A stretch of 64,000 bases of DNA, taken from assembly GCA_011317545.1 (NCBI GenBank), contig WUJK01000006.1:310001-374000 (forward strand), in the 5' to 3' direction. The DNA is from Coniella vitis (Eukaryota > Ascomycota > Sordariomycetes > Diaporthales > Schizoparmaceae). A model generated the notes under the pieces. It was given only the letters and a program-made list of their open reading frames with translations. It did no database searches and was not told where the DNA came from. The translations under genes were made by a program, and so were the position numbers. Positions 43,483 to 55,712 of this stretch are shown piece by piece; the stretch's first letter is position 1; the number at the start of each line of letters is the position of its first letter.

Positions 43483-44413
43483 ATGCGTTTTCTTACAGTA
43501 ATTGCTGCTGTGTTGGCTTGTAGCGAGGCTGGCCTTGCTTTCACGGTATGTATGCGCCTGTCAAACATATACGAGCCACCTGGGCTGATATGGCTTCGCT
43601 AGGGTGGTTCGACTGGCCAAGTAGCTGTTCTCTCCAGGCGACAGCCCGGTGCAGTCGATGAACGTGGTGATCTTACCATCGGGGGTTTGACTCTGAGCGG
43701 AGGAGGTGGAGGGGGAAACAATGCTCCGGCAGGCGAGGCCGCAGGAGCAGCAGCAGGCAAAAACAGCACTGGCAAGGCCGGCGGTTCTAGCCTGACGTTG
43801 CCAAACGGACTGACGCTGGGCGGCGGCGGCGGAGGAGGAGGAGGAGGAGGAGGAGGCGGCAACGGGAATGCTGACGCCAATGCCAATGCCAATGCCAATG
43901 CCCAATCTTCATCCTTGCAGGGCTTCCTTGCTGCGGCAGAGGGCGCATCAGCAAGGAACCAGACTGGCCAGGCTGCGCCGAAGGCGAGCGGTGCTGGCCA
44001 AGGTGAAGCTACGACTGCAACCCCGGGCGGAGCGACTACCACTCCTCCACCTCCCGCTGCGGGCGAGGCTGCGACTCCTCCTGCGGGTGAGCCTAAAGCT
44101 GTTGCAGAATCTGAACAGTTCTCTGAAGAGGCTGGTATTACCGTTGACTCGAATGGCAACTTACAAAACGTGGGAGGAGATCTCGGTATCACAAAGGTAA
44201 GTGATATTCACGTGCCAGCCACAGCTCAGATTACAGAAACATCAAGCGAAGGATGAGGTCGATGCTTGAGACAGTTGTTCAGAATACATATTAACATCAG
44301 TATTTCTCCTTCAGGGCTCGGATGGATCAACGTCTGTTGGAGGAGCAAGTGGAATCAATACCACACCGGCAAAAGCAGCGCCAGCGCCAGCGCCAGCGCC
44401 AGCTGAAGGCTGA
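43483..44413 (+). CDS. Secreted Gly/Ala-rich repetitive protein
   Basis: Three exons: 43483-43545, 43603-44196, 44315-44413 (donors GTATGT and GTAAGT, all phase 0), 251 aa. Signal peptide MRFLTVIAAVLACSEAGLAF ends near the first splice site. LSRRQPG at about 33-39 looks like a Kex2 site. The mature part is low complexity: a run of 13 Gly, a Asn-Ala dipeptide run, Gly/Ala/Pro/Thr-rich stretches, LTIGGLTLSGGG and LTLPNGLTLGG as short internal repeats, and a C-terminal Pro-Ala run. No cysteine other than in the signal peptide. I do not recognise a family; wall-associated or effector-like roles are speculation. Introns and signal peptide support that it is a real gene. Confidence 0.7.
43850..43911 (+). 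repeat. GGA/GGC run and GCCAAT tandem repeat inside the Gly/Ala-rich gene
   Basis: Glycine codons followed by five GCCAAT units coding the Asn-Ala run. A further GCGCCA tandem (44379-44402) codes Pro-Ala near the C-terminus. Confidence 0.8.
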
Positions 44414-45265
44414 AGGCTAGAGGCTGAATTTACCACTGTGAATCAATTCTATACTTTCACTGAGGGCTTAAACAAGACTCCGTTGCAAATTCATTGGGCA
44501 ATTCGTTTTCATGAAGCTTTCCTAGGATAAGCGAATATGGCTAGCAGGTCATACTTATGCTGAACGTGACAAACGGTACCGCGCATACAGTCATATCACC
44601 CAGCCTAGGAATTGAGTACCTGACAGTGATCGAAGAAGACACACTATGGAAGTTCATACTGACCTTCTAGGGTATCAGTCTTTCCTGTTGACGGTTGTCG
44701 GTGAGTGGGTAATCCAAATACACTACCATAAACAAAAGCAAGAATGTATGCCAACCTCCACACATATTATTCTAATCCAATACCTCTTATGTGCCATTTG
44801 ACACTCTCAACGTGGATGACAGTGCGCTCGCTACGGCTTTGCGTATGAACACATGTACTCACATGGGCCTTGTATGTGAGGATGATCATAGTGTCTTGAG
44901 AAGTTGTGATTCAAAGACGGGAGCAAGCAGGAAACCTGGCTGGGTATACCGGTATAGAACCATATGCATAGATGTTCGTAACCCACGTGTCAGCACGGCA
45001 GCCGCGGTAACAGCGCTTGCGTTCCATGAAGAGGCCTTTGACGGTGACAATTTATGGACTTGGCTGACTTGGTTGAGAGGGCTCCTATCACAGTGAGGGA
45101 GGAAAAGGTGAACTGAGTTCCACCAAACATAGGAAATAGAAGGATCGCATTTCATTAACTTGGTGATGGTAGGGTCAGAAGACCAGCGCCGATGTTGTTG
45201 TCATTCTCAAGTTCCAGAGAGGTCGAACCTCAATATAAGCGGCCCATACGACGTAGGTTTAATTT
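44414..45265. other. Intergenic DNA
   Basis: About 850 bases between convergent genes. A 101-codon ORF at 44791-45096 is too weak to call. Confidence 0.45.
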
Positions 45266-45900
45266 TCATATGGCTACCACACCCGATTCCAGAGGCTCTC
45301 TTCCTGCTTCCCAAGCCAGCCAATCTGAGCGCGTCGTTGGTAACAGTCCCATCGAGTTTACTTTCCATATGCCCACTGCCAGAGCAACAAGCTGCATCGC
45401 GACATAAGCTAACTTGATCTGGAGCATATTTGCCTTGTTCGTATCCGTCTCGAAGCGCTCGAAAGCCTGGTTTGTGGCGAGAAGTCCGGCAATTGGGTTT
45501 TTGAAGGCCATAAAGACCATCATGATGCTAAAGATTTGCAGCGAGTTTCCAGTCATGTACATCATGATGGCTGTCATGGGCAAGCTCTTGATAGGGGCCA
45601 GCGCCACCTCCCAGGCCTTCTTGAGCTTCAGTTTGTCCATTTCCTCTGGCGTCGCTTGCTTGCGCGGCTGGACCTTTGTCTCCTTTGTGGTGTCGCGTTT
45701 CTGCGTTATTGCACCGAGTCAGCGCGGGGGTGTCGGAGTCTAGATATGATGAATAGGGCTTTGCATACCTTTGAGCCCGAGATCTGGGAGGGGAAGCCTG
45801 GAGGATCGGCAATGCCGCCAGACTTGGATTTGTGCGCAGGAGGTGAGGCAAGGTCAGACACCCATCTGGGGACCTCCTCCTGAGTCTTGAGCTCCGACAT
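45266..45900 (-). CDS. EMC4: EMC4, subunit of the ER membrane protein complex
   Basis: Two exons, 45900-45769 and 45700-45266 (donor GTATGC, acceptor GCAG, phase 0), 188 aa. Matches EMC4: SGSK-KRDTTKETKVQPRKQATPEEMDKLKLKKAWEVALAPIKSLPMTAIMMYMTGNSLQIFSIMM is the diagnostic region (quoted here only in outline: KAWEVALAPIKSLPMT and MYMTGNSLQIFSIMM). Two to three hydrophobic helices follow, ending in LGIW-type KVNSMGLLPTTRSDWLAWE. The EMC inserts tail-anchored and multi-span proteins into the ER membrane. Length is normal. Confidence 0.92.
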
Positions 45901-47018
45901 GATTTCGTCTTGGTTGGAGAGTTTGGGTCGGTGGGGGAAAGGGGGTTTGAACTGGCTAACTTGGGGCTTGAGGTTGATCAAGAAGACGAGTCAGAGCGGC
46001 GCTGGAGGTTAGAAGCTATCTACAGCGCCAAGCTTACATAGTACAGCTTCCCAGCACATGTTCTATGTACCAGGCACTGTAAGCTACTGGTATGGCACCC
46101 CGGATCTAGCACTGTGGGCAGGCAAAAGCGGGTCTGCTGCAGCATTATGCATTGTACAGAGTACCCAGCGGGTCAATAAATGTACTGTAACGTCGATCGT
46201 CCGGCAGGCCCCGGAAACGTCCTCTCAGGGGCTTGGGTCGACTTTATTACATAGCAACATGGTTGGAATGCGAGATTGATCCTCTGGACCACCCTTGACA
46301 AGTGTGCGCTATTGCTCTTCCACTTCTTGTCCTTTACAGACCAAGACCGGACGATTCGCGAGACTATCAACAGATCCCGACAATCCGGAACGGCGACGCT
46401 CTTCAGCAGCCAGTACGAAGTCACTCCCACGCCCACGAGAGCAGCCCCGTCCATCAAGTGCGAGTCGATCGAGAAAGCCGAGACAGCCCTTGCGAGACAC
46501 GCTTGACGAAGAACGACGGCCAGACAGTCCTGGCGCATGTACACGGTATCACGTCAAACCACAGCACAGAACACCGCATTATCCTACTAGTGTTCCATGT
46601 TGGTGGCGCGACCGCAGCCCTAAGACGCGGTATCCGAACGACCTTCCCCCCACGTGAGCCTCTGCAGGACGGATTCGACCTTGAAGCGCAAAGATCCGAA
46701 TATAGCCGCAAAGCCAGGCTGTGAGGGAGGAGTGAGGGACTTCTTGGCACCGGCCTTGCTGCATTGTGCTTTTGGCCCGTATTTGGCTGCTGGGTCGCAT
46801 ATGGTGGCTCGTCTCCCGGTTTATTCGCCGACGCCTATTGCAGCACACCATCCATTCCCAGATCGGAGTGTCTTTGCAGAGGCCATATAGTGCGCAAAGG
46901 GGCCATCAAGCTGGCATTTTGTTGTTGGGGGGTTTCACGCGCTGTCGATCGTACGCGGCTGCGAGGCCTGCATACGCTCGTGTCGGGACATTACCGTATA
47001 CACTCTTAGGTCTTAAAC
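45901..47018. promoter_or_regulatory. Divergent interval between EMC4 and AP-1 beta
   Basis: About 1.1 kb. One exact TACATAGTA at 46035-46043, about 135 bases upstream of the EMC4 start. Short ORFs over 46173-46890 on both strands are not protein-like. Confidence 0.45.
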
Positions 47019-48209
47019 ATGGCGAGTGCTCAAGGAGGAGGTGATTCCAAGTTGTTTGCTCGGGTAAGCTTTTGCCCTTCATTACCTCTCCAAAATTTTC
47101 AAGGCGTCTCTTCCTCTGCACACAGTCTTTTCTGCCCGCCACCCTTCAATCACGTCTCGGCTGCCAGTAAGAAGTGTCTTAGACTTCTATCTCGTTGGTT
47201 GTGTTGCAACCGTGCCTGGCTCGTCTGCATCATCCCCTGTTTAGCGCTCTGGATGCCGTCGATAGCCCTTTCGTTTTCCTGCTCTCCCTTGTCTGGGTTT
47301 CGAGCACTGGTAAACCATGAGTGATTCGTCCATACCACCAAACATCATGTATCTGGCATACCTTCCTTCGGGGGAATTGGTAGGCAACAGTCACTCACGC
47401 GTGAGACAACAGGGCAAAGTAGCAGAGCTGCGCCTCGAGTTGAACAGCGGCGGAAAAAAGGACAAGAATCATGCATTCAAAAAGGTCGCACTCAAGAAAA
47501 TTGTCGCCAACATGACTATGAGCAACAATGACATGGTTGCGCTCTTCCCAGATATCATCGGCTGCATGAATATACCAAGCCTGGAAATCAAGAAGATGTA
47601 AGAGCGGTCTTTTGAGTCGGGACACGCGTGCCGTGGCTGTAGCTGACATCGTTGCGCCAGGTGCTTCTTGTTCCTCGTCAACTACGCTAGGATGAGAACC
47701 GAGATCGCCATTAAAGCAATACCCGTACTTGAACATGTGCGTACCAAGATCCGGACCGCTGCACCGACACCAAGAGGTTTTGTTAATGTTGTCGCAGGAT
47801 ATGGAAGATGCCAATCCACTTGTTCGGGCGCTCGCGTTGCGCACCATGTCCTATATACATGTTCGGGAGTTTGTCGAGGCTACAGTCCCGCTTGTCAAGC
47901 GCCTTCTACAAGATTTGGATCCATATGTGCGCAAAACGGCAGCATTCTGCGTCGCCAAGCTCTATGACCACGACAGACACAGGGTAGAGAGGTCAGACCT
48001 CATTGACAGACTCAACTCCTTACTGAGAGACGATAACCCAACAGTCGTCGCAAGTGCCTTGGCAAGTTTGATGGATATATGGGAGAGAAGCGACGCGATC
48101 AAACTCACCATTGACTACTCAAATGCATCGAAAATGGTGGCCATCCTCCCAGATTGCTCAGAGTAGGTTATAATTCCCAGGGCGCTACTTGCCATGTTCT
48201 TACTTGGGT

Positions 48210-48253
<44 letters not shown>

Positions 48254-49801
48254 TTGGTCTGCGATGTTCTCAGCTGACCGTGAAATAGGTGGGGCCAAAC
48301 ATACATATTAGAGGCTCTCATGTCCTATGTGCCCCAAGAATCGGGAGAAGCACACCTGTTGGCCGAACGAATCTCACCTCGACTCTCCCACTCCAACTCT
48401 GCCGTCGTTCTGACCTGCATCCGCGTCATTCTTTACCTCATGAACTACATGGCCGAAGAGAAGCAAATAGCAGCACTCTGCCGCAAATTATCCCCACCCT
48501 TGGTCACCCTGCTGGCCAAGGGACCAGAAGTACAGTATCTTGCACTGCGAAATGCACTACTGATGCTGCAAAGACGTCCCGACGTACTGAGAAACGATAT
48601 CCGCGTGTTTTTCTGCAAATACAACGACCCCATATATGTCAAGGTCACCAAGTTGGAGTTAATATTCATGCTCGCAAATGAGCACAACATTGAGGAAGTG
48701 CTGACCGAACTGCGAGAATATGCCACGGAAATCGACGTACACTTTGTGCGTAAGGCTGTCCGCGCTATCGGCAAGCTGGCTATCAAGATTGAGCCTGCTG
48801 CCAGAAGATGCATTAACCTTCTTTTGGAGCTTGTTGCCACCAAGGTTACATATATTGTCCAAGAAGCGACGGTCGTCATTCGCAACATCTTCAGAAAATA
48901 TCCCAATCAGTACGAGTCCATTATTGGGACATTGTGCGAGCATTTGGACAGCCTGGACGAGCCCGAGGCCAAAGCCGCCATGGTCTGGGTTATTGGTCAA
49001 TACGCAAGCCGCATTGAGAACAGCGACGTCTTGCTGGAAGATTTCCTGTTTTCTTTTGCAGAAGAGCCGGTCGAGGTTCAACTTGCGCTGCTTACAGCTA
49101 CTGTCAAGCTCTTTATCCAGAGACCTACCAAGGGCCAAGAATTAGTCCCCAAAGTGTTGAAATGGGCTACTGAAGAAACCGACAATCCGGACCTCCGCGA
49201 CCGCGCCTACATGTACTGGCGTCTCCTGTCCACCGATATGAACACAGCCAAGCAGATTGTCATGGGCGAGAAGCCCCCGATTACTGCCGAATCCGAACGT
49301 CTTGACCCCCAGACTCTCGAGGAAATGTGTCTCAATGTCGGCACACTGGCAACCGTGTACCTCAAGCCAGTCCAGACAGTCTTCCGCAACGCGCGTCCCC
49401 GCCGCTTGGTCGACTCGCCTGCGCTGCAAAAGCACTACCTGATGGGTGGTCCGAACCCAATGGCTGGCTTTGATACCTACAAGTCTCTGAGCCAATTTGG
49501 CCAGGGTGGACAGCCAACGGACATTGACCCGCGCATGCACGCGGCTGGCGCGGCAGCAGCGGTCAACGGCAATGGCAACGGCAATGGCAACCTTGCGCAA
49601 GCGGTCAATGATGCAGACGCCTACTTTGCGGGTATAGACAGCCAGCAAATGCAGGCAATGCGGATACATGATGCTGAGGGAGATGCCTTTGGGGGCGGCA
49701 CAGGTCACGAGGCTGGTTATGTGGTGAACCAATTTGCGCCGCAGCAGGTGTTGCAACCTGCGCAAGGGGTTGGCTCCAATGGAGATCTGTTGTTATTCTG
49801 A
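47019..49801 (+). CDS. APL2: AP-1 adaptor complex beta subunit (Apl2-like beta-adaptin)
   Basis: Five exons: 47019-47063, 47413-47597, 47661-47736, 47798-48162, 48289-49801; donors GTAAGC, GTAAGA, GTGCGT, GTAGGT and matching phases, giving 727 aa. The N-terminal trunk is unmistakable beta-adaptin: KLFARGKVAELRLELNSG, KKDKNHAFKKVALKKIVANMTM, FLFLVNYARMR, DANPLVRALALRTMSYI, PYVRKTAAFCVAKLYD, then HEAT-like repeats through AMVWVIGQYA. The C-terminal 100 residues are Gly/Asn/Gln-rich and end in GDLLLF. There is no full ear domain, as in yeast Apl2 (726 residues), so AP-1 beta is favoured over AP-2. It binds clathrin and cargo at the trans-Golgi/endosome. The first intron is long (349 bases) and intron 4 contains a T40 run. 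Confidence 0.92.
48211..48250 (+). repeat. T40 homopolymer in an intron of the AP-1 beta gene
   Basis: Forty consecutive T in intron 4 (48163-48288), 38 bases before the acceptor. Length likely to vary or be mis-sequenced. Confidence 0.9.
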
Positions 49802-50881
49802 GGAAGCGGTGACTTGGCTGTCATACGAATAATATAAGCCCTTCTTGCGAGTGGAAGGGGGTGATGGGTCTGCATTTGCTGTGTGTATATAACCAATACG
49901 GGGTTCGAATACGGGGTTCGAATGTAATGTGTATGAAAACAAGCATGTCTTTTTGTTGCGGCGGGCGTGGCAATCTGCAATCTGCAATCGGGATTCTGTT
50001 CGCCTTTCCGTCCGGTGGATGAGCGCCTTCACAAGCCAGTCGATGTCGACAGACTTTAGCAATGCCGGCGCTTATCAAGGACAGCCATCCTTGTGCAGAC
50101 TGTTTACCGTTGATAGTAAGTGTGCTCACCTCGACATTTTTATGCAAACGAGAGGATCTGCGACACAGGTTCTACCAGCCAGATGCGGTGTGACTAGCTT
50201 TGGGCGCAAAACACATTCCCAAGTTTTGTCTCTTTACAGTTGCCAATACAAACATGATCTTCATAAAATCAGTCTCCAAAATTCACCATGGGGACCTTTT
50301 TTTTTTCTTAATCACTTTGAGAAGAAGAAGAGAGTATCTTAATTATCCGCGATCCTGAGTACTGATTCATCTTGCAAAAACATCGATGACTTTCCCTACT
50401 TCGGAAAAAGAGCTGGCGTAGAAGGAAAGATGTGACCAACACAACCAACCGATACCTCGAAAAAGAAAAGAAAATGTCCGCGAAAAAGAACGGTGAGCAT
50501 GAAGAGAACACCCAACACCGAGCCCATCGTATACTGAATAGGCATGACAACTTGGACAAATCCCAAATTTGTCCGGCAAATCCGTCCATATCCATCGCCC
50601 TGGCTCATATCCTCACGATCCAACGGCAACAACCAACCCCACACTGTTCAGGACTGGTGCCAAGTCCAACGCAGTTGTCAGGGGATTGTATGCGTCTCCT
50701 GCGAAATAGGAGGGAAAAGGGGGCCCCGTCCTGCATCCGGTGCGTTATCAAGACGAAGAATGTAGAAGATGAAAACCCCCAACAGTCAAGGTGTCACCAC
50801 CACATCTTGTTAGGGCACAGCCTTTCTTGCAATTGGGAACAAGAACGAGAAAGGATAAGGGAGCCCCTTCACCAAAGCCTT
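49802..50881. other. Convergent intergenic DNA
   Basis: About 1.1 kb. A 13-base tandem duplication lies at 49895-49920. The plus-strand ORF 50432-51211 is antisense to the GPI-protein gene and rejected. Confidence 0.45.
49895..49920 (+). repeat. 13-base tandem duplication
   Basis: AATACGGGGTTCG occurs twice, back to back, just after the AP-1 beta gene. Confidence 0.85.
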
Positions 50882-52557
50882 CTAGAGAACCAAGGGCACG
50901 ACACCCATAATGAAGAGCATCGTAAGGCAATACGTGGCGAAACTGAAGCCGGCCACAACACTGCCCTTGGAAGCAGGAGTGCCTCCACTACTACCAGGGG
51001 TGGCGCTGGCAGCCGAGCCTCCGCCCGCGCCGCCGTGACCGGTCGGGACGCCGGTGCGGTTGCGGTAGGCGGTTTGGGTGTAGGTGACGGTGCGGCCGCG
51101 CGTCAGGGTGCCATTGAGGCGGCTGGTGGCCGTCACATAGGTTGTGTTGCGGTAGAGGCTGGTATGCGAGAGCTGGACGTCGAAGGTCCTGAAGACGGTA
51201 ACAGTGGTTGAGGACTTGCAAACACCGTCAAACGTGGAGGTTTCCTCAAGACCGCCAGAGGAAGCGGTTGAAGGAGAAGAAAGGTCTTGAGTAGGGATGG
51301 CCTGGACCGACAAAACACTAAATCCACCGGCTCCAATGACTGCCGTGGCAGTTGCATTGCGGAAGAGGGGCAGAACGCTGGGCAGGGATAGATTACCGCC
51401 GAGGGACACTGTAGTAATGTTGAACGATACGGACACGGTGCTGAAGTTGTAGCCGTGCGCGGTGGTTGAGTTCGACCCAGAGTATGGTACCTCGGTTGTG
51501 TTTGGGTAGTAAGGGCCCGCGAGGGGGATGATCCTCGGGGACTCGGTGGCGGCGGGAGCGCTCTTGAAAACCGAAATGGTAAAATTGGAAGTTGTTTTTG
51601 GAGCGAGGGCGGGGCTGACGGCACGAGCACTCACGTCTTCCATGCCAAGCGGCTCTGGGAACAGAACGATTGACTTGGTGATGACGAGCACCGTGGTGCT
51701 CGCTGGCTGAGACGGGACGACGAGCTTCTCTGAGGTGGTGGTCCGAACAACCGACTGCGTCACAACAGACGGCGCTGTGGGAGTCGTAACTGTGAACGTC
51801 CATTCAGACACCGGGGTCAAGGAATCAATGACGACCAAAGTTTCAGTAGTGGTGGGTATTCCTTCCTCATTCGACTTGGTCGTGGTCAATGTGCTCAAGA
51901 CTGATGAACTTGACGTGACCGTTACTATCAAGTGATTTGTTTGTTAGTGACTCCCCGCGATTTGGGATGCTGAAACCTTGAGAAGCACTGACCGGTCTCA
52001 GTTGAAGGTTCGATTGTCGAAGTGGTAACGGAAGTATCTGTGGTCCACTGCATCAGCTTCCAAGCACTTTGAGCATGAATATTTCTGGTGTCGATGGCAT
52101 ACAGGTGACAGTGGTGGGAGACCAGCTGGCTGTCAAAGAAATCACAATGACAGAATCCGAGGTGGAGGCACCATCAGTGGAGAGAGACGAAGTAACAGTG
52201 TCTAATAAGAGGTGAAGCGCGTCAGTCAGTGATATCCAGAGCAAAATGGCGGATGGCACCATGGACTTACCCAAAGGAAAACCAGAAGTGACGATGTCAC
52301 GGTCGCCACCAAAAGCAGCGGGGCGGAGACCAGCAGACGAAGCATCTGCAACACGTATCAATAATGCTATTCAGAAATCCTGTGGTTCCAATCATCATGT
52401 GATAATCTGGCTGGCTTGTAAGAATGGGAGCCTACTCACAGCCACCGTCGACGGTACCGATGCCGACAGTCTCCTTGGGGGCAAGACTACCAGCAGTGTG
52501 GCCGACGAGACCAAAGGCAGCCAGCATGAAGCTGACAAGAATACAAACGAACATCAT
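50882..52557 (-). CDS. GPI-anchored Ser/Thr-rich surface protein
   Basis: Five exons on the minus strand: 52557-52440, 52345-52271, 52201-52103, 52037-51993, 51924-50882; all four introns are phase 1, giving 459 aa. Signal peptide MMFVCILVSFMLAAFGLVGH. Exons 2-5 code mostly Ser/Thr/Val with many Asn-X-Ser/Thr sequons (SNFT, NTTE, SNST, NFST, FNIT, NLS, NAT, NTTY, NGT, NRT). The C-terminus (HGGAGGGSAASATPGSSGG, then a hydrophobic tail SFATYCLTMLFIMGVVPLVL) is a GPI signal. No enzymatic domain is visible. Likely a heavily glycosylated wall or membrane protein. Exon calls are supported by consistent phases, GTGAGT/GTAAGT/GTATGC/GTCAGT donors and clean acceptors. Confidence 0.75.
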
Positions 52558-53815
52558 TGTGCTGTTTGTATGGGTTTTGGAAAGTCGAACTTGTGCAATA
52601 ATTTGCAAAAGGATGGATCAGTGATGCTGTGAATGAATGATTGAGGTTGCGGTTGGCAGGTGTTGTGGAAGTGAAGGTGGGTTGAAAGAGGAGAAAAGAC
52701 GGGGGTGGAAGGTATCGACGGGGACAAAAGTCTATGAACTGATGGGAGGTGGGAGGAGGTCGATTGTTTACTATGTGACGAGAGTGAAGGGGCTCCGAAG
52801 TGGCAGGGAGGGGGGAGACGCGTCTCAAAAGGTTGCTAGGCAGCCAGGACAAGCAATCAAGACGCGTTGAGTAGGGTAGACTATCCTGATACCACGGTTG
52901 AGAGTTCAAGCATAGGCAAATCGATTCACTTCCCAAGAAGCTGTTCTCAAATGAGCCCAGACTGCTGGAGTTCCAAACTTCTGCCTTTGGGCTTCAGTCG
53001 GCTAGCCAGCCTTTGGACACGACTTGCTAGGGATTCGTCCTTACCACCCAGAAAGCTATTCTTCAGCGTCCTTCAAGCAACTTTCCTTCTGGGGAGATTT
53101 GATATCTGATTGGTGGTTGTATGTGTCTTGACCATTCCAAGCTCATAGCACCTTATATCGTGGGTTTGAGCAGGACCTCAACTCTGCTTCTGAGGGAAGT
53201 TTGGAGTATCGCTGCATTTACCCTGCTCAAGAACTCTCGGAAACGCCTAGAATTGCAACAGTCCATATCGTACTAGAGTACCAACTGACATGCTGAAGAT
53301 CTCGACTTCAAACATTTGAAACTTTGTTCTGCAATATCATACATGGACAGAAAAGATTCAATATCGGAACAGTGCTACCAATGACTTGGGACTACGTCAC
53401 AAAGATTTCACTTCCCTCCATAATATCAAAGCCTAGCCACAATAGACTGCTTTTAGGCAATTACTGTGACGTCTGGGCCCCTCTCTTTGGTCTTAGATGA
53501 TTAGATGTCAAAATTCTATACGAGAGGTTTGGTGTTTGAGCTGATATAGCGGGGCTTTGCTCTGCACACTTGATAAGTAAGTCTCACTCCCGTCTGCGAT
53601 ATCCTCAACACAACTCTGAGGATAGACTTGACTAGACACAGGATATGGCTGATACTCTTCTCGGTGTTCTGACTGTATGTGCTTGGTGGCGTAGTCATAT
53701 CCGGCACCGTGGCTTACCGCTCGACTACATTTGTAGTAATTCTGATGCTATCAGTCCGGGTGGTCTTTTGAGAAACAGGGTGATAGCTCTTTTGACCGTC
53801 TACGAGAATACACGA

Positions 53816-53838
53816 GCATGGCGCGAGCATGGCGCGAT
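53816..53838 (+). repeat. Short direct repeat GAGCATGGCGC
   Basis: Two adjacent copies of about 11 bases in non-coding DNA. Confidence 0.6.
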
Positions 53839-55517
53839 TCCTGTGCGATGATTCTGCTTTCTAGAACAGCAGTCACGCTGTGAAACTCGTAGGACATTTG
53901 GCGCTCCAACTTCCCAAGGACTAACGGCTCCATTTTTTGCATACGCTCACCGAAGCACTTTGAAATCAGTCGTGTTTGATACAACGACGGATGTAAATGT
54001 GTATAGAACAACATTGAAAAAGGCAAAAGAACTTTATAGAAGCTACGCTGTCGAGTGTACTAGGAAAGAGGCAGAAGCTTGATGAGGAAATTGATTCATA
54101 GCTTGATAACCCCATTGGGGCCGCTGTGATTCGGGTTCGAACAGCACGAGCGAAGAAGTGAAAGAGAGACCTATCCTAGAATAGCAGGAATCAGTGATCG
54201 TATATTGCAAAGGGTAAGCCATAAATATAATATGAGACGACAAACCTGGTGGTGAATCATGCGATTGTGGATGGTTGTCGGTGGTAACACACGAGCCTGC
54301 TGGTCTTAAAGCAGTAGTTGCTGCTGGAGCCAGGTCGCCTCAATGAACAGCTCTACCGCCGCCAGTCTAAGATTGTCCTTTGAGACGCGATCGTAAAGGA
54401 ATTAAACGGCAAGAAAGACAATGTACGTTGAGCCCCCGAGACGGAAGGTGGACAAGGCTGGTGGTCCTTTCCCGGCTTGAGCCCCCACCGAATCCACTCA
54501 GGCGGCACGATCCGCGGCGCGTGTGGGCGGGCATGCTTTCCCCCGGGCCCAAGCCCCATCAAGGTTGCCAGTCGACATCCTGTTGCAAGATACTACATGG
54601 TCGAGTGTCACCGATAGGTACATATCCGCTGATTGTCGAGCTGTCAAGACGCTATTTGTACAGTGAGACTCATGATCTAGCATTGCAGCCAGATCGATTC
54701 CTGCTCTCCAGTGTTACGACTCGACACTCGATCCGTATTGAGCATTCATCCCCACCCGCACCTGCAGGCAAATAACTATCAATCATCTGCCAAATGGCCA
54801 GACATGAGCAGAACTGAGGCCACCAGTCTTGCAGCGCCAGATGACCGATGGGGCAGCCGTATGCTGGAATGGGAGCGCTAGTCGGTATCGCGGCGACACC
54901 GGCTCGCAGAACTCGTGGCTGTGCCAACGGTCTGGTTATGGCTGCGGGATGGACGGGACGGGTTCGGCGTTTCCGCTGGCTGGTTGGCGGGTGTTGCTGG
55001 CTGTCCCGTCGTGGTCTACTGGCATTCCGCCGCTTGTGCCCCAGCAATCGGTCAACCGCTTGCTGCTCGGATATTAGGCTTCACTGGACCGTCTTCTAGC
55101 AAACTCTCGACAGCTGAAGGCTACACTAGTGGGTGCTACTCTGTGGGCGCTTGACCAAGTACTGGTGCTTCAGGTTCTACTGTGCTATGAACACAAAGAA
55201 TTGCATCAGCAGGGTCCGGCACAGCCATTCCACATGGTGTTGATATTATGTGCTCACTACCATTGTATGTATGTACTGTTATCTCTTGCGACGTACTGCA
55301 ATTGCCTTCCCCAGTCCCTTTAGAATAATGAATAGGATCATACCGGTCGGTCATGCTGTACATGGTAGTTTATTAGTTGCAGGTGCTTTCCCTGGCGTCC
55401 AGGCCATCGCATGGCGCACTGTTGCACTCACGGCACTGCAGCATCCACTATAGGCTCCTCAACACTCTGCCCAACGCCCCCAAGCACGACCCAGTACATA
55501 CCCAGGTATGTACCTAG

Positions 55518-55712
55518 TACTATGTAGTAGAGATGCAGAATGGACCACCCCACCTCCAGTCCACCACCGATCCCCACCTAGTCCCGCTACATAGTAAGTG
55601 CCCGGCCGCTGTGCCATCAAAATGGCGCCTGCATCCAGACTGTCAAGTCAGCCGGTTCATCAATGCCGTCGGTGCCGGCTCATGACTACATAGTACTGTC
55701 ACTTACATAGTA
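55518..55712. promoter_or_regulatory. Cluster of four TACATAGTA/TACTATGTA motifs
   Basis: Exact copies at 55518-55526 (complement), 55588-55596, 55687-55695 and 55704-55712, about 700-900 bases upstream of the MUB gene start. Also CAGGTATGTACCTAG next to the first. Confidence 0.55.

Noticed and set aside
43599..44192. 197-codon minus-strand Pro/Ala ORF
   Set aside because: Complement of the Gly/Ala repeat gene, which has introns and a signal peptide on the plus strand.
44791..45096. 101-codon plus-strand ORF
   Set aside because: No homologous pattern, no splice context, AT-rich surroundings.
49895..49920. GGGGTTCGAAT looking like a tRNA T-arm, duplicated
   Set aside because: No acceptor, D or anticodon stems can be formed around it; simply a 13-base tandem duplication.
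50432..51211. 259-codon plus-strand ORF
   Set aside because: Overlaps the GPI-protein gene antisense and has no recognisable content.
54130..54150. GGGTTCGAAC as a possible tRNA T-arm
   Set aside because: No flanking cloverleaf pairing.
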